Positions 41,741-50,527 of a stretch of 64,000 bases of DNA are shown here, one piece after another; the first letter of the stretch is position 1, and every line of letters starts with the position of its first letter. The position numbers and the translations under genes were made by a program. Location: positions 1 through 64,000 of the forward strand of contig CAYTGR010000012.1 of the NCBI GenBank assembly GCA_964437445.1, in the 5' to 3' direction. Below the pieces are notes generated by a model. The model ran no database searches, had not been told where the DNA came from, and saw nothing but the letters and a program-made list of their open reading frames with translations. The stretch comes from CAYTGR01 sp964437445 (GTDB lineage: Bacteria; Chloroflexota; Anaerolineae; B4-G1; SLSP01).

Positions 41741-42148
41741 ATGACAACCTCAGACCCGATTGGCGATATGTTGGCACGCATTCATAATGCCCTGCTGATC
41801 AAGCAGGAGGCCGTGGTGATGCCGGCGTCCAATCTCAAGGTGGCAATCGCTAAAATCTTGAAGGACGAAGGCTATATTGAGGACTATCATGTGGTCAAGG
41901 ACCCCGTCCAGCCGCAGTTGAGCCTCCGGTTGAAGTACCAGGGTGACCTGAAGCACCTGAAACCGGTCATCACGGGCTTGAAACGGGTGAGCAAGCCGGG
42001 GCGGCGGATCTATACCTCGGTGAAGGAAATCCCCTGGGTGCGCAGCGGGATGGGCGTTGCCATCCTTTCCACGCCCAAGGGGGTGCTCACCGGTGAACAG
42101 GCCCGGCGACTCAACGTCGGCGGCGAGATCCTCTGCTACATCTGGTAG
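41741..42148 (+). CDS. rpsH: 30S ribosomal protein S8
   Basis: S8 (135 residues) binds central 16S rRNA and in E. coli represses the spc genes. Seen: DPIGDMLARIHNALLIKQEA, VAIAKILKDEGYIEDYHVV, RVSKPGRRIYTSVKEIPWVR and GMGVAILSTPKGVLTGEQAR. The ATG at 41741 follows GGGGAG; a GTG three codons earlier is an alternative. Confidence 0.96.
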   Translation: MTTSDPIGDMLARIHNALLIKQEAVVMPASNLKVAIAKILKDEGYIEDYHVVKDPVQPQLSLRLKYQGDLKHLKPVITGLKRVSKPGRRIYTSVKEIPWVRSGMGVAILSTPKGVLTGEQARRLNVGGEILCYIW

Positions 42149-42164
42149 CCCAGGGAGGTGTAGA

Positions 42165-42710
42165 GTGTCTCGGATTGGAAAAATGCCGATCCCGGTTCCG
42201 GCCGGGGTAAAAGTGGAAATTGATGGCAACCGGGTGCGGGTTGCGGGCCCCCTGGGCGAGCTGACGCGGGAGTTTCATCCTGAGCTGCGCATCGTCCTGG
42301 AAGAGGGGAAACTGCACGTGTACCGCCCGAATGACGAGCGGCAGATGCGGGCGCTGCACGGTCTGACCCGGGCGTTGTTGAACAACATGGTGCTCGGCGT
42401 GACGCAGGGCTACAGCAAGATGCTGGTCATCAACGGCACCGGCTACCGGGCCGAACTGCAAGGGCAGACGCTGGTCATGAACCTGGGCTACTCGCACCAG
42501 GTGATCGTGGAGCCGCCGGCAGGGATCAAGTTTGACGTGAACCCGAAGGCGGGAACGGTCGTCGTCTCTGGCCCGGACAAGGAAGTGGTCGGGCAGATCG
42601 CCGCTAACATCCGGGGCTGGCGGCCCATTGAGCCCTACCTGGGCAAGGGGATCCGCTATTCGGATGAGGTGGTGCGCCGCAAGGCCGGTAAGGCCGGGAA
42701 GGCGAAGTAA
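42165..42710 (+). CDS. rplF: 50S ribosomal protein L6
   Basis: L6 (181 residues): SRIGKMPIPVPAGVKVEIDG, VRVAGPLGELTREFHPEL, NNMVLGVTQGYSKMLVINGT and the C-terminal WRPIEPYLGKGIRYSDEVV. The start is GTG at 42165 with AGGGAGG. A longer frame back to 42057 overlaps rpsH and is rejected. Confidence 0.96.
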   Translation: MSRIGKMPIPVPAGVKVEIDGNRVRVAGPLGELTREFHPELRIVLEEGKLHVYRPNDERQMRALHGLTRALLNNMVLGVTQGYSKMLVINGTGYRAELQGQTLVMNLGYSHQVIVEPPAGIKFDVNPKAGTVVVSGPDKEVVGQIAANIRGWRPIEPYLGKGIRYSDEVVRRKAGKAGKAK

Positions 42711-42744
42711 CTTTTTCGCAGCGTGGAACCGAGGGTGAGAAGTT

Positions 42745-43113
42745 ATGAAAACTGAAGTGAATCGTCGCGCAGCCCGCATTCGGCGGCACGTTCATGTGCG
42801 CAAGCACGTGGAGGGCCTGCCAGAACGTCCACGCCTGAACGTCTTTCGGAGCTTGAATCATATCTACGCTCAGATCATTGATGATAGCACCGGCCATACG
42901 CTGGCGGCGGCCTCCACGTTAGATCGGGAGGTGCGCGAGCAGGTGACCGGTTTACCTAAGAAGGAACAGGCGCGGATCGTGGGACAGGTGTTGGCCGAGC
43001 GAGCCCTGGCCAAAGGGGTCAAGCAGGTCGTCTTTGATCGTGGTGGCTACAAGTACCACGGCCGGGTAGCAGCACTGGCCGAGGCGGCCCGCAAGGCCGG
43101 CCTGGATTTCTGA
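42745..43113 (+). CDS. rplR: 50S ribosomal protein L18
   Basis: L18 (122 residues) binds 5S rRNA: RAARIRRHVHVRKHVEGLPE, RPRLNVFRSLNHIYAQIIDD and FDRGGYKYHGRVAALAEAAR. It starts 34 bp after rplF with a weak GAGGGTGAG site. Confidence 0.96.
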   Translation: MKTEVNRRAARIRRHVHVRKHVEGLPERPRLNVFRSLNHIYAQIIDDSTGHTLAAASTLDREVREQVTGLPKKEQARIVGQVLAERALAKGVKQVVFDRGGYKYHGRVAALAEAARKAGLDF

Positions 43114-43129
43114 TCCGCAGGAGGAGAGC

Positions 43130-43678
43130 ATGGAGTCACGAAATCTTCGGACTCGTGAGGTCTTGGAAGAGGGACAGGAGCAAGAGCTGGATGAGCGCGT
43201 GGTGGATATCGCGCGCGTGGCCAAAGTCGTGAAAGGTGGTCGCCATTTCCATTTCCGGGTGGTGGCCGTGGTCGGCGACAATAACGGCAAAATCGGGATT
43301 GGCATCGGCAAGGCCCGGGCGGTCTCCGATGCGATCGCCAAAGCGACCGAGCGGGCGCATACGGCCATCCATCCGATTGCGATGGAAGGCACCACCATTC
43401 CGCATGAGGTCGTGGGCCGGTGCGGCGGGGCGGAGGTTTTCCTGCGCCCGGCGGCCCCCGGTACCGGCGTGATTGCCGCTGGTGGTGTTCGTGCCGTGCT
43501 GGAAGCGGCCGGTATTCGCGATGTGCTTACCAAGTCGCAGGGCAGCCCGACGTTGGTGAACGTGGTTCAGGCCACCCTGGACGCGCTGGATCAGCTGCGC
43601 CGGGTGGAGGATGTGGCCCGCGAACGGGGCAAGCCGGAAGCGCATGTGATGCCCTTCTGGCGGAGGAGGAAGGCGTGA
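43130..43678 (+). CDS. rpsE: 30S ribosomal protein S5
   Basis: S5 (182 residues), a fidelity protein at the mRNA entry. Seen: DERVVDIARVAKVVKGGRHF, VVAVVGDNNGKIGIGIGKAR, HPIAMEGTTIPHEVVGRCGG and AAPGTGVIAAGGVRAVLEAA. AGGAGGAG precedes the ATG. Its stop overlaps the rpmD start (TGATG). Confidence 0.97.
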   Translation: MESRNLRTREVLEEGQEQELDERVVDIARVAKVVKGGRHFHFRVVAVVGDNNGKIGIGIGKARAVSDAIAKATERAHTAIHPIAMEGTTIPHEVVGRCGGAEVFLRPAAPGTGVIAAGGVRAVLEAAGIRDVLTKSQGSPTLVNVVQATLDALDQLRRVEDVARERGKPEAHVMPFWRRRKA

Positions 43679-43869
43679 TGGGCGAGAAGCGGTTACGGGT
43701 CACGCTGGTGCGCAGCCCGATTGGTTACAATATCCGACAGAAGCGCACTGTCTGGGCGCTGGGGCTGCGGCACATGCAGCAGGTCGTGGAAAAGCCCGAT
43801 ACCCCGGCGGTGCGGGGGATGCTGGCCAAGGTCGCCCACCTGGTGCAGGTGGAAGAGATTGAGCAATAG
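43678..43869 (+). CDS. rpmD: 50S ribosomal protein L30
   Basis: L30, 63 residues: LRVTLVRSPIGYNIRQKRTV, WALGLRHMQQVVEKPDTPAV and GMLAKVAHLVQVEEI. It is the only reading that fits between rpsE and rplO. The ATG at 43678 shares a base with the rpsE stop and AGGAGGAAGG lies 5-6 nt upstream. Confidence 0.94.
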   Translation: MGEKRLRVTLVRSPIGYNIRQKRTVWALGLRHMQQVVEKPDTPAVRGMLAKVAHLVQVEEIEQ

Positions 43870-43885
43870 CGGGTCGGAGGCAACG

Positions 43886-44368
43886 ATGAAAGTACATGAC
43901 TTATACCCCGCTGAAGGGGCACACAAGCGCAAGAAGCGCGTGGGCCGGGGTATCGCTGCCGGGCAGGGCAAGACTGCCGGGCGCGGTACTAAGGGTCAGG
44001 GCGCGCGCCAGGGACCTGAGGTCCGCCCTTACTTTGAGGGTGGGCAGCTGCCCTTAGTGCGCAAGATCCCGTTTGCCCGTGGTGTGGGCTTCTTCAACCC
44101 CTATCATGTGGAGTTCTTGCCGGTGAACCTGGCGCAGCTGGCCGAGCGCTTTGAACCGGGGGCGGTGGTTTCCCCCGAGACCTTAGCGGCGGTCGGGCTG
44201 ATCAAGAGCGAAACTGATCTGGTGGTGGTCTTAGGGCAAGGGGAGCTGGATCGCCCCCTGACCATCCGCGTGCATCGCGTCTCTGCCAGCGCCCAGGCCA
44301 AGGTGGAAGCGGCCGGGGGCACGGTGGAGCTGTTGCCCTGGCAACGGGGCGGCTTTCGGACGCGCTAA
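43886..44368 (+). CDS. rplO: 50S ribosomal protein L15
   Basis: L15 (160 residues), a late 50S assembly protein: VHDLYPAEGAHKRKKRVGRG, GKTAGRGTKGQGARQGPEVR and FEGGQLPLVRKIPFARGVGF. The ATG at 43886 follows GGAGG; a longer frame to 43721 overlaps rpmD and is rejected. Followed by secY after 42 bp. Confidence 0.96.
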   Translation: MKVHDLYPAEGAHKRKKRVGRGIAAGQGKTAGRGTKGQGARQGPEVRPYFEGGQLPLVRKIPFARGVGFFNPYHVEFLPVNLAQLAERFEPGAVVSPETLAAVGLIKSETDLVVVLGQGELDRPLTIRVHRVSASAQAKVEAAGGTVELLPWQRGGFRTR

Positions 44369-44410
44369 CCACCCGTTCCTCACCGGGAGCGGGCTTGACG
44401 GAGGCAAGCT

Positions 44411-45736
44411 ATGTCTAACGCCCTGGAGGCCGTACGCAATGTGTGGCGGTTGCCTGACCTGCGACGGCGGATCCTTTACACGGTCCTGATCTTGATCATT
44501 TTCCGGTTGGCTTCCAACATCCCGGTTCCAGGGGTGAATCGGGAAGCGTTGCAGACGCTGCTGGCCCAAAAGGGCGGTACCGGGCAGCTGATCAGCCTGT
44601 TGGACCTGCTTTCGGGTGGGGCTCTGGCGAACTTCTCGGTGCTGGCCGCGGGGGTTTATCCCTACGTGACGGCGACCATCGTCTTGCAATTGCTGGTGCC
44701 GATCTTCCCCAAGCTGGAGCAGATGTTGAAGGAAGAGGGCGAGGAAGGACAGCGCAAGCTGAACCAGTGGTCGTTCTACCTGACCGTGCCGTTGGCGGCC
44801 CTGCAGGCGTTCGGCCAGTTACGGCTCTTTGCTTCTTCCACTTCTGTGGCGGGCGAAGCTATCCTGCCGAACTTTGGCTTTGGGCCAACGCAGGTCTTCC
44901 CGACCCTTACCATCCTCATCACGATGATCGGTGGCACGATGTTCGCCGTCTGGTTGGGCGAACTGATCACCGAGCAGGGGGTTGGCAATGGCCTGTCGTT
45001 GATCATCTTTGGCGGTATCGTCTCGCGCGTGCCCAATAACATTGGACGTATTTACGGTACAGATGGTATTTTGGGCATTGTGGCCTTCCTGACCATTACG
45101 GCTCTGACGATGTTCGTCATCGTCTTCATCCAGGAAGGGGAACGCCGGATCAAGGTCCAGTACGGGAAGCGGGTGCGGGGCATGAAGGTCTACGGCGGCG
45201 GCAGTACTTATATCCCGCTGAAGGTCAATGCGGCCGGCATGATCCCGTTGATCTTTGCCCAGTCCTTCCTGACCTTCCCGGCGGTCATCGCCCAGCTCTT
45301 TGTGGGCAGCACCAACCCGACTGTGCGGCAGGTGGCGACCTGGGTGATGAACTTCTTCAGTGGCAGCAACCCTTACTATGCCATTCCGTACTTTCTGATG
45401 GTTGTAGGCTTCACCTACTTCTACACCTTCGTCATTGTGGAGCAGCAGAACCTGCCGGAGATGCTCCAGAAGCAGGGCGGCTTCATCCCGGGCGTCCGGC
45501 CGGGGAAGAAGACCGAGGAGTTCATTAACAACGCTTATCGGCGCATTACGTTGGTAGGGGCACTCTTCCTGGGGGCCGTGGCGGTGTTGCCGTTCATCAC
45601 GGGCCTGTTCATGAAAACCAACGTGATGTTGATCACCAGTGCCGGTTTGCTCATCGTGGTCGGTGTGGTCATGGACACGATGCGCCAGCTGGAAGCACAG
45701 CTCTTGATGCGTCACTACGAAGGCTTCCTGGACTAA
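44411..45736 (+). CDS. secY: Preprotein translocase subunit SecY
   Basis: SecY (441 residues) is the ten-helix channel for Sec export and membrane insertion. Seen: IIFRLASNIPVPGVNREALQ, GGALANFSVLAAGVYPYVTA, the plug-region SLLDLLSGG, FIQEGERRIKVQYGKRVRG in the ribosome-binding loop, and STYIPLKVNAAGMIPLIFAQ. GGAGGCAAGCT precedes the ATG. It is placed, as usual, between rplO and adk. Confidence 0.97.
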   Translation: MSNALEAVRNVWRLPDLRRRILYTVLILIIFRLASNIPVPGVNREALQTLLAQKGGTGQLISLLDLLSGGALANFSVLAAGVYPYVTATIVLQLLVPIFPKLEQMLKEEGEEGQRKLNQWSFYLTVPLAALQAFGQLRLFASSTSVAGEAILPNFGFGPTQVFPTLTILITMIGGTMFAVWLGELITEQGVGNGLSLIIFGGIVSRVPNNIGRIYGTDGILGIVAFLTITALTMFVIVFIQEGERRIKVQYGKRVRGMKVYGGGSTYIPLKVNAAGMIPLIFAQSFLTFPAVIAQLFVGSTNPTVRQVATWVMNFFSGSNPYYAIPYFLMVVGFTYFYTFVIVEQQNLPEMLQKQGGFIPGVRPGKKTEEFINNAYRRITLVGALFLGAVAVLPFITGLFMKTNVMLITSAGLLIVVGVVMDTMRQLEAQLLMRHYEGFLD

Positions 45737-45827
45737 AGGCCGATGCGCGGAGGGCCGCGAGTGTCTTCTCCCCGTGGGACTTCGGGTCCTCTGGGCGCTG
45801 GCCAACTCGCAGGCACAGGAGGGTAAG

Positions 45828-46481
45828 ATGGGCGAGCGGCGATATATCATCTTGTTGGGAATGCCGGGGGTCGGCAAGGGCACGCAGGCGGGCAGCCTGG
45901 CGGCCTGGCTGGGTATCCCGCACATCTCCAGCGGCGATCTGTTCCGGGACAATCTGTCCCGTGGCACCGAGCTGGGGCGGCAGGCCAAACAGTACATGGA
46001 CCGGGGGGAACTGGTCCCGGATGAGATCACCGTTGGCATGGTGATCGCGCGGTTGGCCGAACCGGACGCCGTCAAAGGCGCCTTGCTGGATGGCTTCCCG
46101 CGCACGGTCGCTCAAGCGGAGGCGCTGGAGCGGGCGCTGGCGCAGCAAGGGGAAACCGTGAGCGCCGTCCCGCTGATCAACGCGCGACCTGAAGTGGCGT
46201 TGGCCCGGCTGGCCGGACGGTGGACCTGCCGTCAGTGTGGCACGGTTTTCCACGCCGTTTTCAACCCGCCCCACGAGGCCGGGAAGTGCGATGCGTGCGG
46301 CGGTGAGCTTTACCAGCGTGCGGATGACACGCCGGAAGTCCACCAGCGCCGCATCCAGGTCTATCTGGATCAGACCGCGCCCCTGATAGCGTTCTATCAG
46401 GAACGGGGGCTGCTGAAAATGGTAGACGGCGAGCAGTCCATTGAGGACGTGCAGGCTGACCTGCGGGTCGCCGTCGGATAA
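45828..46481 (+). CDS. adk: Adenylate kinase
   Basis: Adenylate kinase (217 residues) interconverts AMP, ADP and ATP. The P-loop is GMPGVGKGTQAG, the AMP site ISSGDLFRDN and LLDGFPRTVAQ. The long LID carries four cysteines (Cys134, 137, 154, 157: CRQCG and CDACGG), so it is the zinc-binding form. AGGAGGGTAAG precedes the ATG at 45828. A 91-bp spacer separates it from secY. Confidence 0.96.
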   Translation: MGERRYIILLGMPGVGKGTQAGSLAAWLGIPHISSGDLFRDNLSRGTELGRQAKQYMDRGELVPDEITVGMVIARLAEPDAVKGALLDGFPRTVAQAEALERALAQQGETVSAVPLINARPEVALARLAGRWTCRQCGTVFHAVFNPPHEAGKCDACGGELYQRADDTPEVHQRRIQVYLDQTAPLIAFYQERGLLKMVDGEQSIEDVQADLRVAVG

Positions 46482-46496
46482 GGCGGAGGTCGGAGC

Positions 46497-47258
46497 GTGA
46501 TTGTGCTGAAGCGGCCGGACGAACTGGCCCTTATGCGTGAAGCGGGCCGGATTGTGGCCGAAGTGTTGGCCCTGATGGGCGAACTGATCCGCCCTGGAGT
46601 GATGACCAAGGAGCTGGATCAGGCGGCTGAGGCGCTCATCCGGCGGCGCGGCGCCACCCCGTCCTTCCTGGGGTACCCGCCCAATGGGCGTTATCCCTTC
46701 CCGGCCTCCATTTGCGCCTCTATCAATGAGGAGCTGGTGCACGGGATCCCGGGACCCCGGGTTTTGCGGGAAGGGGACATTATCACGGTAGATGTCGGCA
46801 CGATTTATAAGGGCTACCAGGGAGATGCAGCTCGCACTTACCCGGTCGGGCGGATCTCCGAGGAAGCCCAGCAATTACTGGCGGTAACCCAGGCGGCCCT
46901 GGAGGCCGGCATCGCTCAAGCGGTGATCGGCAATCGGCTGGGGGACATCTCGGCGGCCATCCAGCGCACGGTAGAGTCGCGTGGCTACTACATCACGCGG
47001 GTCTACACCGGACACGGGATCGGCCGGGCCATGCACGAGGAACCGACTGTCTTTAACTTTGGTAATCCGGGGCAGGGGATTCCCCTGCGGCGCGGGCTGA
47101 CGATAGCCTTAGAGCCGATGGTGTTGATTGACACCGGCGAGACCCGCGAACTCCCGGATCACTGGACGGTGGTGTCGGCCAACGGGAAGTTGACCGCCCA
47201 CTTTGAGCATACGATTGCGGTCACGGATGATGGGCCGGACATTTTGACCCGGCTGTAG
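46497..47258 (+). CDS. map: Methionine aminopeptidase type I
   Basis: A 253-residue metallopeptidase that removes initiator Met. The metal ligands are in VDVGTIYKGYQGDAARTY (two Asp), GHGIGRAMHEEPTV (His), ALEPMV (Glu) and FEHTIAVTDDG (Glu). SINEELVHGIPGPRVLREGD is also typical. The GTG start at 46497 follows GGAGGTCGGAG. It is 15 bp after adk. Confidence 0.96.
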   Translation: MIVLKRPDELALMREAGRIVAEVLALMGELIRPGVMTKELDQAAEALIRRRGATPSFLGYPPNGRYPFPASICASINEELVHGIPGPRVLREGDIITVDVGTIYKGYQGDAARTYPVGRISEEAQQLLAVTQAALEAGIAQAVIGNRLGDISAAIQRTVESRGYYITRVYTGHGIGRAMHEEPTVFNFGNPGQGIPLRRGLTIALEPMVLIDTGETRELPDHWTVVSANGKLTAHFEHTIAVTDDGPDILTRL

Positions 47259-47353
47259 CGAGTGGCAAATTGAGAAACGGACCCGATGACAAAGTCACTG
47301 GACCAGTGAGGAACGGTGGCCATGGTCATCAGGCAGCGTAAGGAGATGGAATC

Positions 47354-47467
47354 ATGAAAGTATCACCTTCTGTGAAACGGCGCTGTCCGAAGTGTAAGAT
47401 CATTCGGCGGAAGGGCATCGTGCGCGTGATTTGCACCAACCCCAAGCACAAGCAGCGGCAGGGGTAG
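47354..47467 (+). CDS. rpmJ: 50S ribosomal protein L36
   Basis: A 37-residue zinc ribosomal protein: KVSPSVKRRCPKCKIIRRKG, IVRVICTNPKHKQRQG. Its CxxC, Cys and His are the zinc ligands. AAGGAGATGG precedes the ATG. The 95 bp between map and this gene hold no infA, which often lies here. Confidence 0.95.
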   Translation: MKVSPSVKRRCPKCKIIRRKGIVRVICTNPKHKQRQG

Positions 47468-47510
47468 GATGGCAGAGGTCTTTTAAGAGCGAGGAGGCTG
47501 GAGGAAACCA

Positions 47511-47915
47511 ATGGCACGTATTGCAGGGGTGGATCTGCCCCGGAACAAGCGCGTTGAGATCGGATTGACCTATATCTATGGGATCGGCCGGGCGACCAGC
47601 AATGATATCCTGCGTCGAACCGGGGTGAGCCCCGACAAGCGGGTGAAGGATCTCACTGAGGCCGAGGTGGCGTTGCTCCGCGATGTGATTGAGCGCAGTC
47701 TCGTGGAAGAGGGCCACAAAGTGGAAGGCGATCTGCGGCGCGAAGTGCAGATGAACATTAAACGGCTGATTGAAATCGGCTCGTATCGGGGGCTGCGCCA
47801 TCGCCGCAGTCTGCCTGTCCGTGGACAACGCACCCGGACGAATGCCCGCACCAAGCGCGGCCCGCGCAAGACGGTACCCGGACGCGGTCGCCGGCGCGGA
47901 TCCAAGAAGAAGTAG
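47511..47915 (+). CDS. rpsM: 30S ribosomal protein S13
   Basis: S13 (134 residues) of the 30S head: RIAGVDLPRNKRVEIGLTYI, YGIGRATSNDILRRTGV, YRGLRHRRSLPVRGQRTRTN and ARTKRGPRKTVPG. GAGGAGGCTGGAGG lies upstream of the ATG. It opens the alpha-type group. Confidence 0.97.
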   Translation: MARIAGVDLPRNKRVEIGLTYIYGIGRATSNDILRRTGVSPDKRVKDLTEAEVALLRDVIERSLVEEGHKVEGDLRREVQMNIKRLIEIGSYRGLRHRRSLPVRGQRTRTNARTKRGPRKTVPGRGRRRGSKKK

Positions 47916-47933
47916 CATGAGTGATAGGGGGGT

Positions 47934-47986
47934 GGGAAAAGGGCTCAAAGGGCTTCAGGAACTCTTGATCCCGAGTCCCTTTTCCC
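47934..47986 (+). promoter_or_regulatory. Hairpin between rpsM and rpsK
   Basis: GGGAAAAGGG (47934-47943) pairs perfectly with CCCTTTTCCC (47977-47986), extended by CTC/GAG across one bulged base. It fills half of the 104-bp spacer, the widest in this group. A ribosomal-protein control site (S4 type) is possible but not shown. Confidence 0.45.
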
Positions 47987-48019
47987 GGCTTCCTTATGAC
48001 TTTAAAGCGAGGAGGGTCA

Positions 48020-48421
48020 ATGGCTAAACAGACAAAAACTCGGCGCACTACCGTCCGGCGCGTCAAGCGTACCGTGTCGCGGGGGCGGATTTATATCCAT
48101 TCCACGTTTAATAATACCGTGGTCACGATCACGGACTCTCAGGGCAACGTGCTGCGCTGGTCCAGCGCCGGTACGGTGGGCTTCAAGGGCACGCGCAAGA
48201 GCACGCCCTTTGCGGCCAGCCAGGCGACTAAGAAGACCGTGGAAGAAGCTGTGACCAGTGATGGGATGCAGGAAGTGGACGTCTTTGTCAACGGGGCCGG
48301 TCCTGGCCGGGAGGCGGCGCTGCGGGCGATCGCTGCGGCCGGGATGCGGGTGAAATCCATCGTGGATGTCACGCCGATTCCGCACAACGGCTGCCGTGCG
48401 CCCAAGAAACGGCGCGTCTAA
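48020..48421 (+). CDS. rpsK: 30S ribosomal protein S11
   Basis: S11 (133 residues) of the 30S platform: GRIYIHSTFNNTVVTITDSQ, GNVLRWSSAGTVGFKGTRKS, TPFAASQATKK and VTPIPHNGCRAPKKRRV. The ATG at 48020 follows GAGGAGG. Confidence 0.97.
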   Translation: MAKQTKTRRTTVRRVKRTVSRGRIYIHSTFNNTVVTITDSQGNVLRWSSAGTVGFKGTRKSTPFAASQATKKTVEEAVTSDGMQEVDVFVNGAGPGREAALRAIAAAGMRVKSIVDVTPIPHNGCRAPKKRRV

Positions 48422-48454
48422 TTCTGCGAGTTGAGTGAGTGAGAGGGAGGTATT

Positions 48455-49093
48455 ATGGCCAGATATATCGGCCCGGCATGTAAACTCTGCCGTCGTGAAG
48501 GAATGAAACTATATCTCAAGGGCGATAAGTGCTATAGCCCGAAGTGTCCGTTTGAGGCGCGGGGGTATCCACCTGGTCAGCACGGTAAGGACGCGACTTT
48601 CCGCCGTCGGAAGCTCTCCGACTACGCCATGCAGCTGCGGGAAAAGCAGAAGGCACGCCGCATTTACGGGATCATGGAGCGCCAATTCCGCCGCTACTTC
48701 CACGAAGCGGAACGCCGCACCGGCCTGACGGGTGAGAACCTGCTGGTATTGTTGGAAACCCGATTGGATAACGTGGTCTACCGGCTGGGGTTGGCTGATT
48801 CGCGGGCGCAGGCCCGGCAGCTGGTGGAGCAGGGGCATTTCCTGGTCAACGGGCGGGAGGTCAACATCCCTTCGTTTGCTCTGCGTCCGGCGGATAATAT
48901 TGCCCTTCGGGTGAATAGCAAGAAATCTACTTACTTCAAGGACCGGCGGGAGCTGATCGGGAAGCGTAACGTCCCGAGCTGGTTGAACCTGGATGCGGAT
49001 GAACTGGAGGGCCGGGTGTTGACGCTGCCGACCCGTCAGGAAATTGATGTGCCGATTCAGGAACAGTTGATCGTAGAATTCTACTCGCGGTAA
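48455..49093 (+). CDS. rpsD: 30S ribosomal protein S4
   Basis: S4 (212 residues), a primary 16S binder: ARYIGPACKLCRREGMKLYL with a four-Cys zinc site (CKLC, KCYSPKC), GQHGKDATFRRRKLSDYAMQ and the S4 RNA-binding domain RLDNVVYRLGLADSRAQARQ. GGGAGG precedes the ATG. Confidence 0.97.
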   Translation: MARYIGPACKLCRREGMKLYLKGDKCYSPKCPFEARGYPPGQHGKDATFRRRKLSDYAMQLREKQKARRIYGIMERQFRRYFHEAERRTGLTGENLLVLLETRLDNVVYRLGLADSRAQARQLVEQGHFLVNGREVNIPSFALRPADNIALRVNSKKSTYFKDRRELIGKRNVPSWLNLDADELEGRVLTLPTRQEIDVPIQEQLIVEFYSR

Positions 49094-49110
49094 AGCAGAC
49101 AGGAGGCGAC

Positions 49111-50094
49111 GTGATAGCAGCGCCAGTTCTGCCCAAGGTTGAGGTAGAGGTCAATACCCAGCAATACGGTCGCTACGTCATCAGTCCGCTGGAGAGCGGT
49201 TATGGTGTGACGCTGGGGAATTCGCTGCGGCGGGTGCTCCTTTCCTCGTTGGAAGGAGCCGCCATCTCGGCGGTCCGTATTTCGGACATTTCGCATGAAT
49301 TTTCGGCCATCCCGGGGGTGCGCGAGGATGCGCTCCAGCTGATCCTGCGACTCAAGCAGATCCGGCTGACCATGGAGGACGAAGGGCCGCAGTATCTGAC
49401 CCTGCATGTGGAAGGGGAAGGGGTGGTCACCGCTGGCGATATTATCGCCCCGCCGGGGATTGAAATCCTGAATCCTTCGCTCTACCTCTTCACGGTTGAT
49501 AAGAGCGATACCCGCCTGGACATGGAATTGACCGTGACCAAGGGGCGTGGTTACCTGCCTTCGGAGGGCCGTGGTCGGATGCCGATTGGGGTCCTGCCGG
49601 TGGATGCCATCTACAGCCCGGTGCGCCGTGCCAACTTCCATGTCGCTCAGGCCCGCGTGGGCCAGCTGACCAATTACGATCGGCTGACCATGGAGGTGTG
49701 GACCGACGGGCGGATCGCTCCTCTGGCGGCCTTGAAGGAGGCGGCGCGGATCCTGGTGAGCCACCTGCGGCTGGTGGCGGGTGCAGAGGTGGAGGAAGAG
49801 GTAACGGTCATCCCCGAGCCTCACAAAGAGGAAATCCCGCACCAGGCCTACGCGACTCCGATTGAAGATTTGGGGTTGGGGGTACGGGTTTATAACGCGC
49901 TCAAGCGCACCGGCATTTCCAACGTCGGTGAGGTGTTGGAGATGCTGGGGCGAGGTAAAGAGGCGATGCTCTCCATTCGTAACTTCGGCGAGAAGTCGTT
50001 GGATGAGCTGCGCGAGAAGTTGTTTGAAAAAGGCTTTCTTTTGGAGCAGGCAGACGACGACGCCGACCTCGGCGTGGATGAGCTGGCTGCCTGA
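49111..50094 (+). CDS. rpoA: DNA-directed RNA polymerase subunit alpha
   Basis: Alpha (327 residues) assembles beta and beta' and contacts upstream DNA. The N-terminal domain has GYGVTLGNSLRRVLLSSLEG and VGQLTNYDRLTMEVWTDGRI. The C-terminal domain has IEDLGLGVRVYNALKRTGIS and LSIRNFGEKSLDELREKL. The GTG start at 49111 follows AGGAGG. Confidence 0.97.
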   Translation: MIAAPVLPKVEVEVNTQQYGRYVISPLESGYGVTLGNSLRRVLLSSLEGAAISAVRISDISHEFSAIPGVREDALQLILRLKQIRLTMEDEGPQYLTLHVEGEGVVTAGDIIAPPGIEILNPSLYLFTVDKSDTRLDMELTVTKGRGYLPSEGRGRMPIGVLPVDAIYSPVRRANFHVAQARVGQLTNYDRLTMEVWTDGRIAPLAALKEAARILVSHLRLVAGAEVEEEVTVIPEPHKEEIPHQAYATPIEDLGLGVRVYNALKRTGISNVGEVLEMLGRGKEAMLSIRNFGEKSLDELREKLFEKGFLLEQADDDADLGVDELAA

Positions 50095-50116
50095 CGTTAT
50101 GACAGGAGGTTGAGGC

Positions 50117-50500
50117 ATGCGACATCGTGTCGCGGGTAAAAAGTTGAACCGTTCTATGGGCCATCGGACGGCTCTGCGACGGAACCTGGTGACGGAACTG
50201 TTCCGCCATGGCCGTATTCGCACGACCGAGGCCAAAGCCGAGGCGGTGCGGGGCCAGGCTGAGAAGTTGATTACCCTCGCCAAGCGGGGGCTGGACAAGG
50301 CCAAGGACGACCCGGCCCAGGGTGTCCATGCCCGGCGTCTGGCCGCTGCCCGCCTGAGCGATCCGGATGTGGTCAAGAAGCTCTTTGACGAAATCGCGCC
50401 GCAGTATGTGGATCGTCCCGGTGGGTACACCCGTGTGTACAAGCTGGGCCTGCGCAAAGGGGACGCGGCTCCGGTTGTACTTTTAGAACTCGTTCAATAA
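50117..50500 (+). CDS. rplQ: 50S ribosomal protein L17
   Basis: L17 (127 residues) near the tunnel exit: MRHRVAGKKLNRSMGHRTAL, NLVTELFRHGRIRTTEAKAE and GGYTRVYKLGLRKGDAAPV. AGGAGG precedes the ATG. Confidence 0.97.
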   Translation: MRHRVAGKKLNRSMGHRTALRRNLVTELFRHGRIRTTEAKAEAVRGQAEKLITLAKRGLDKAKDDPAQGVHARRLAAARLSDPDVVKKLFDEIAPQYVDRPGGYTRVYKLGLRKGDAAPVVLLELVQ

Positions 50501-50527
50501 CAGCGGCCTGATCCGGGAGCTCCGGCC

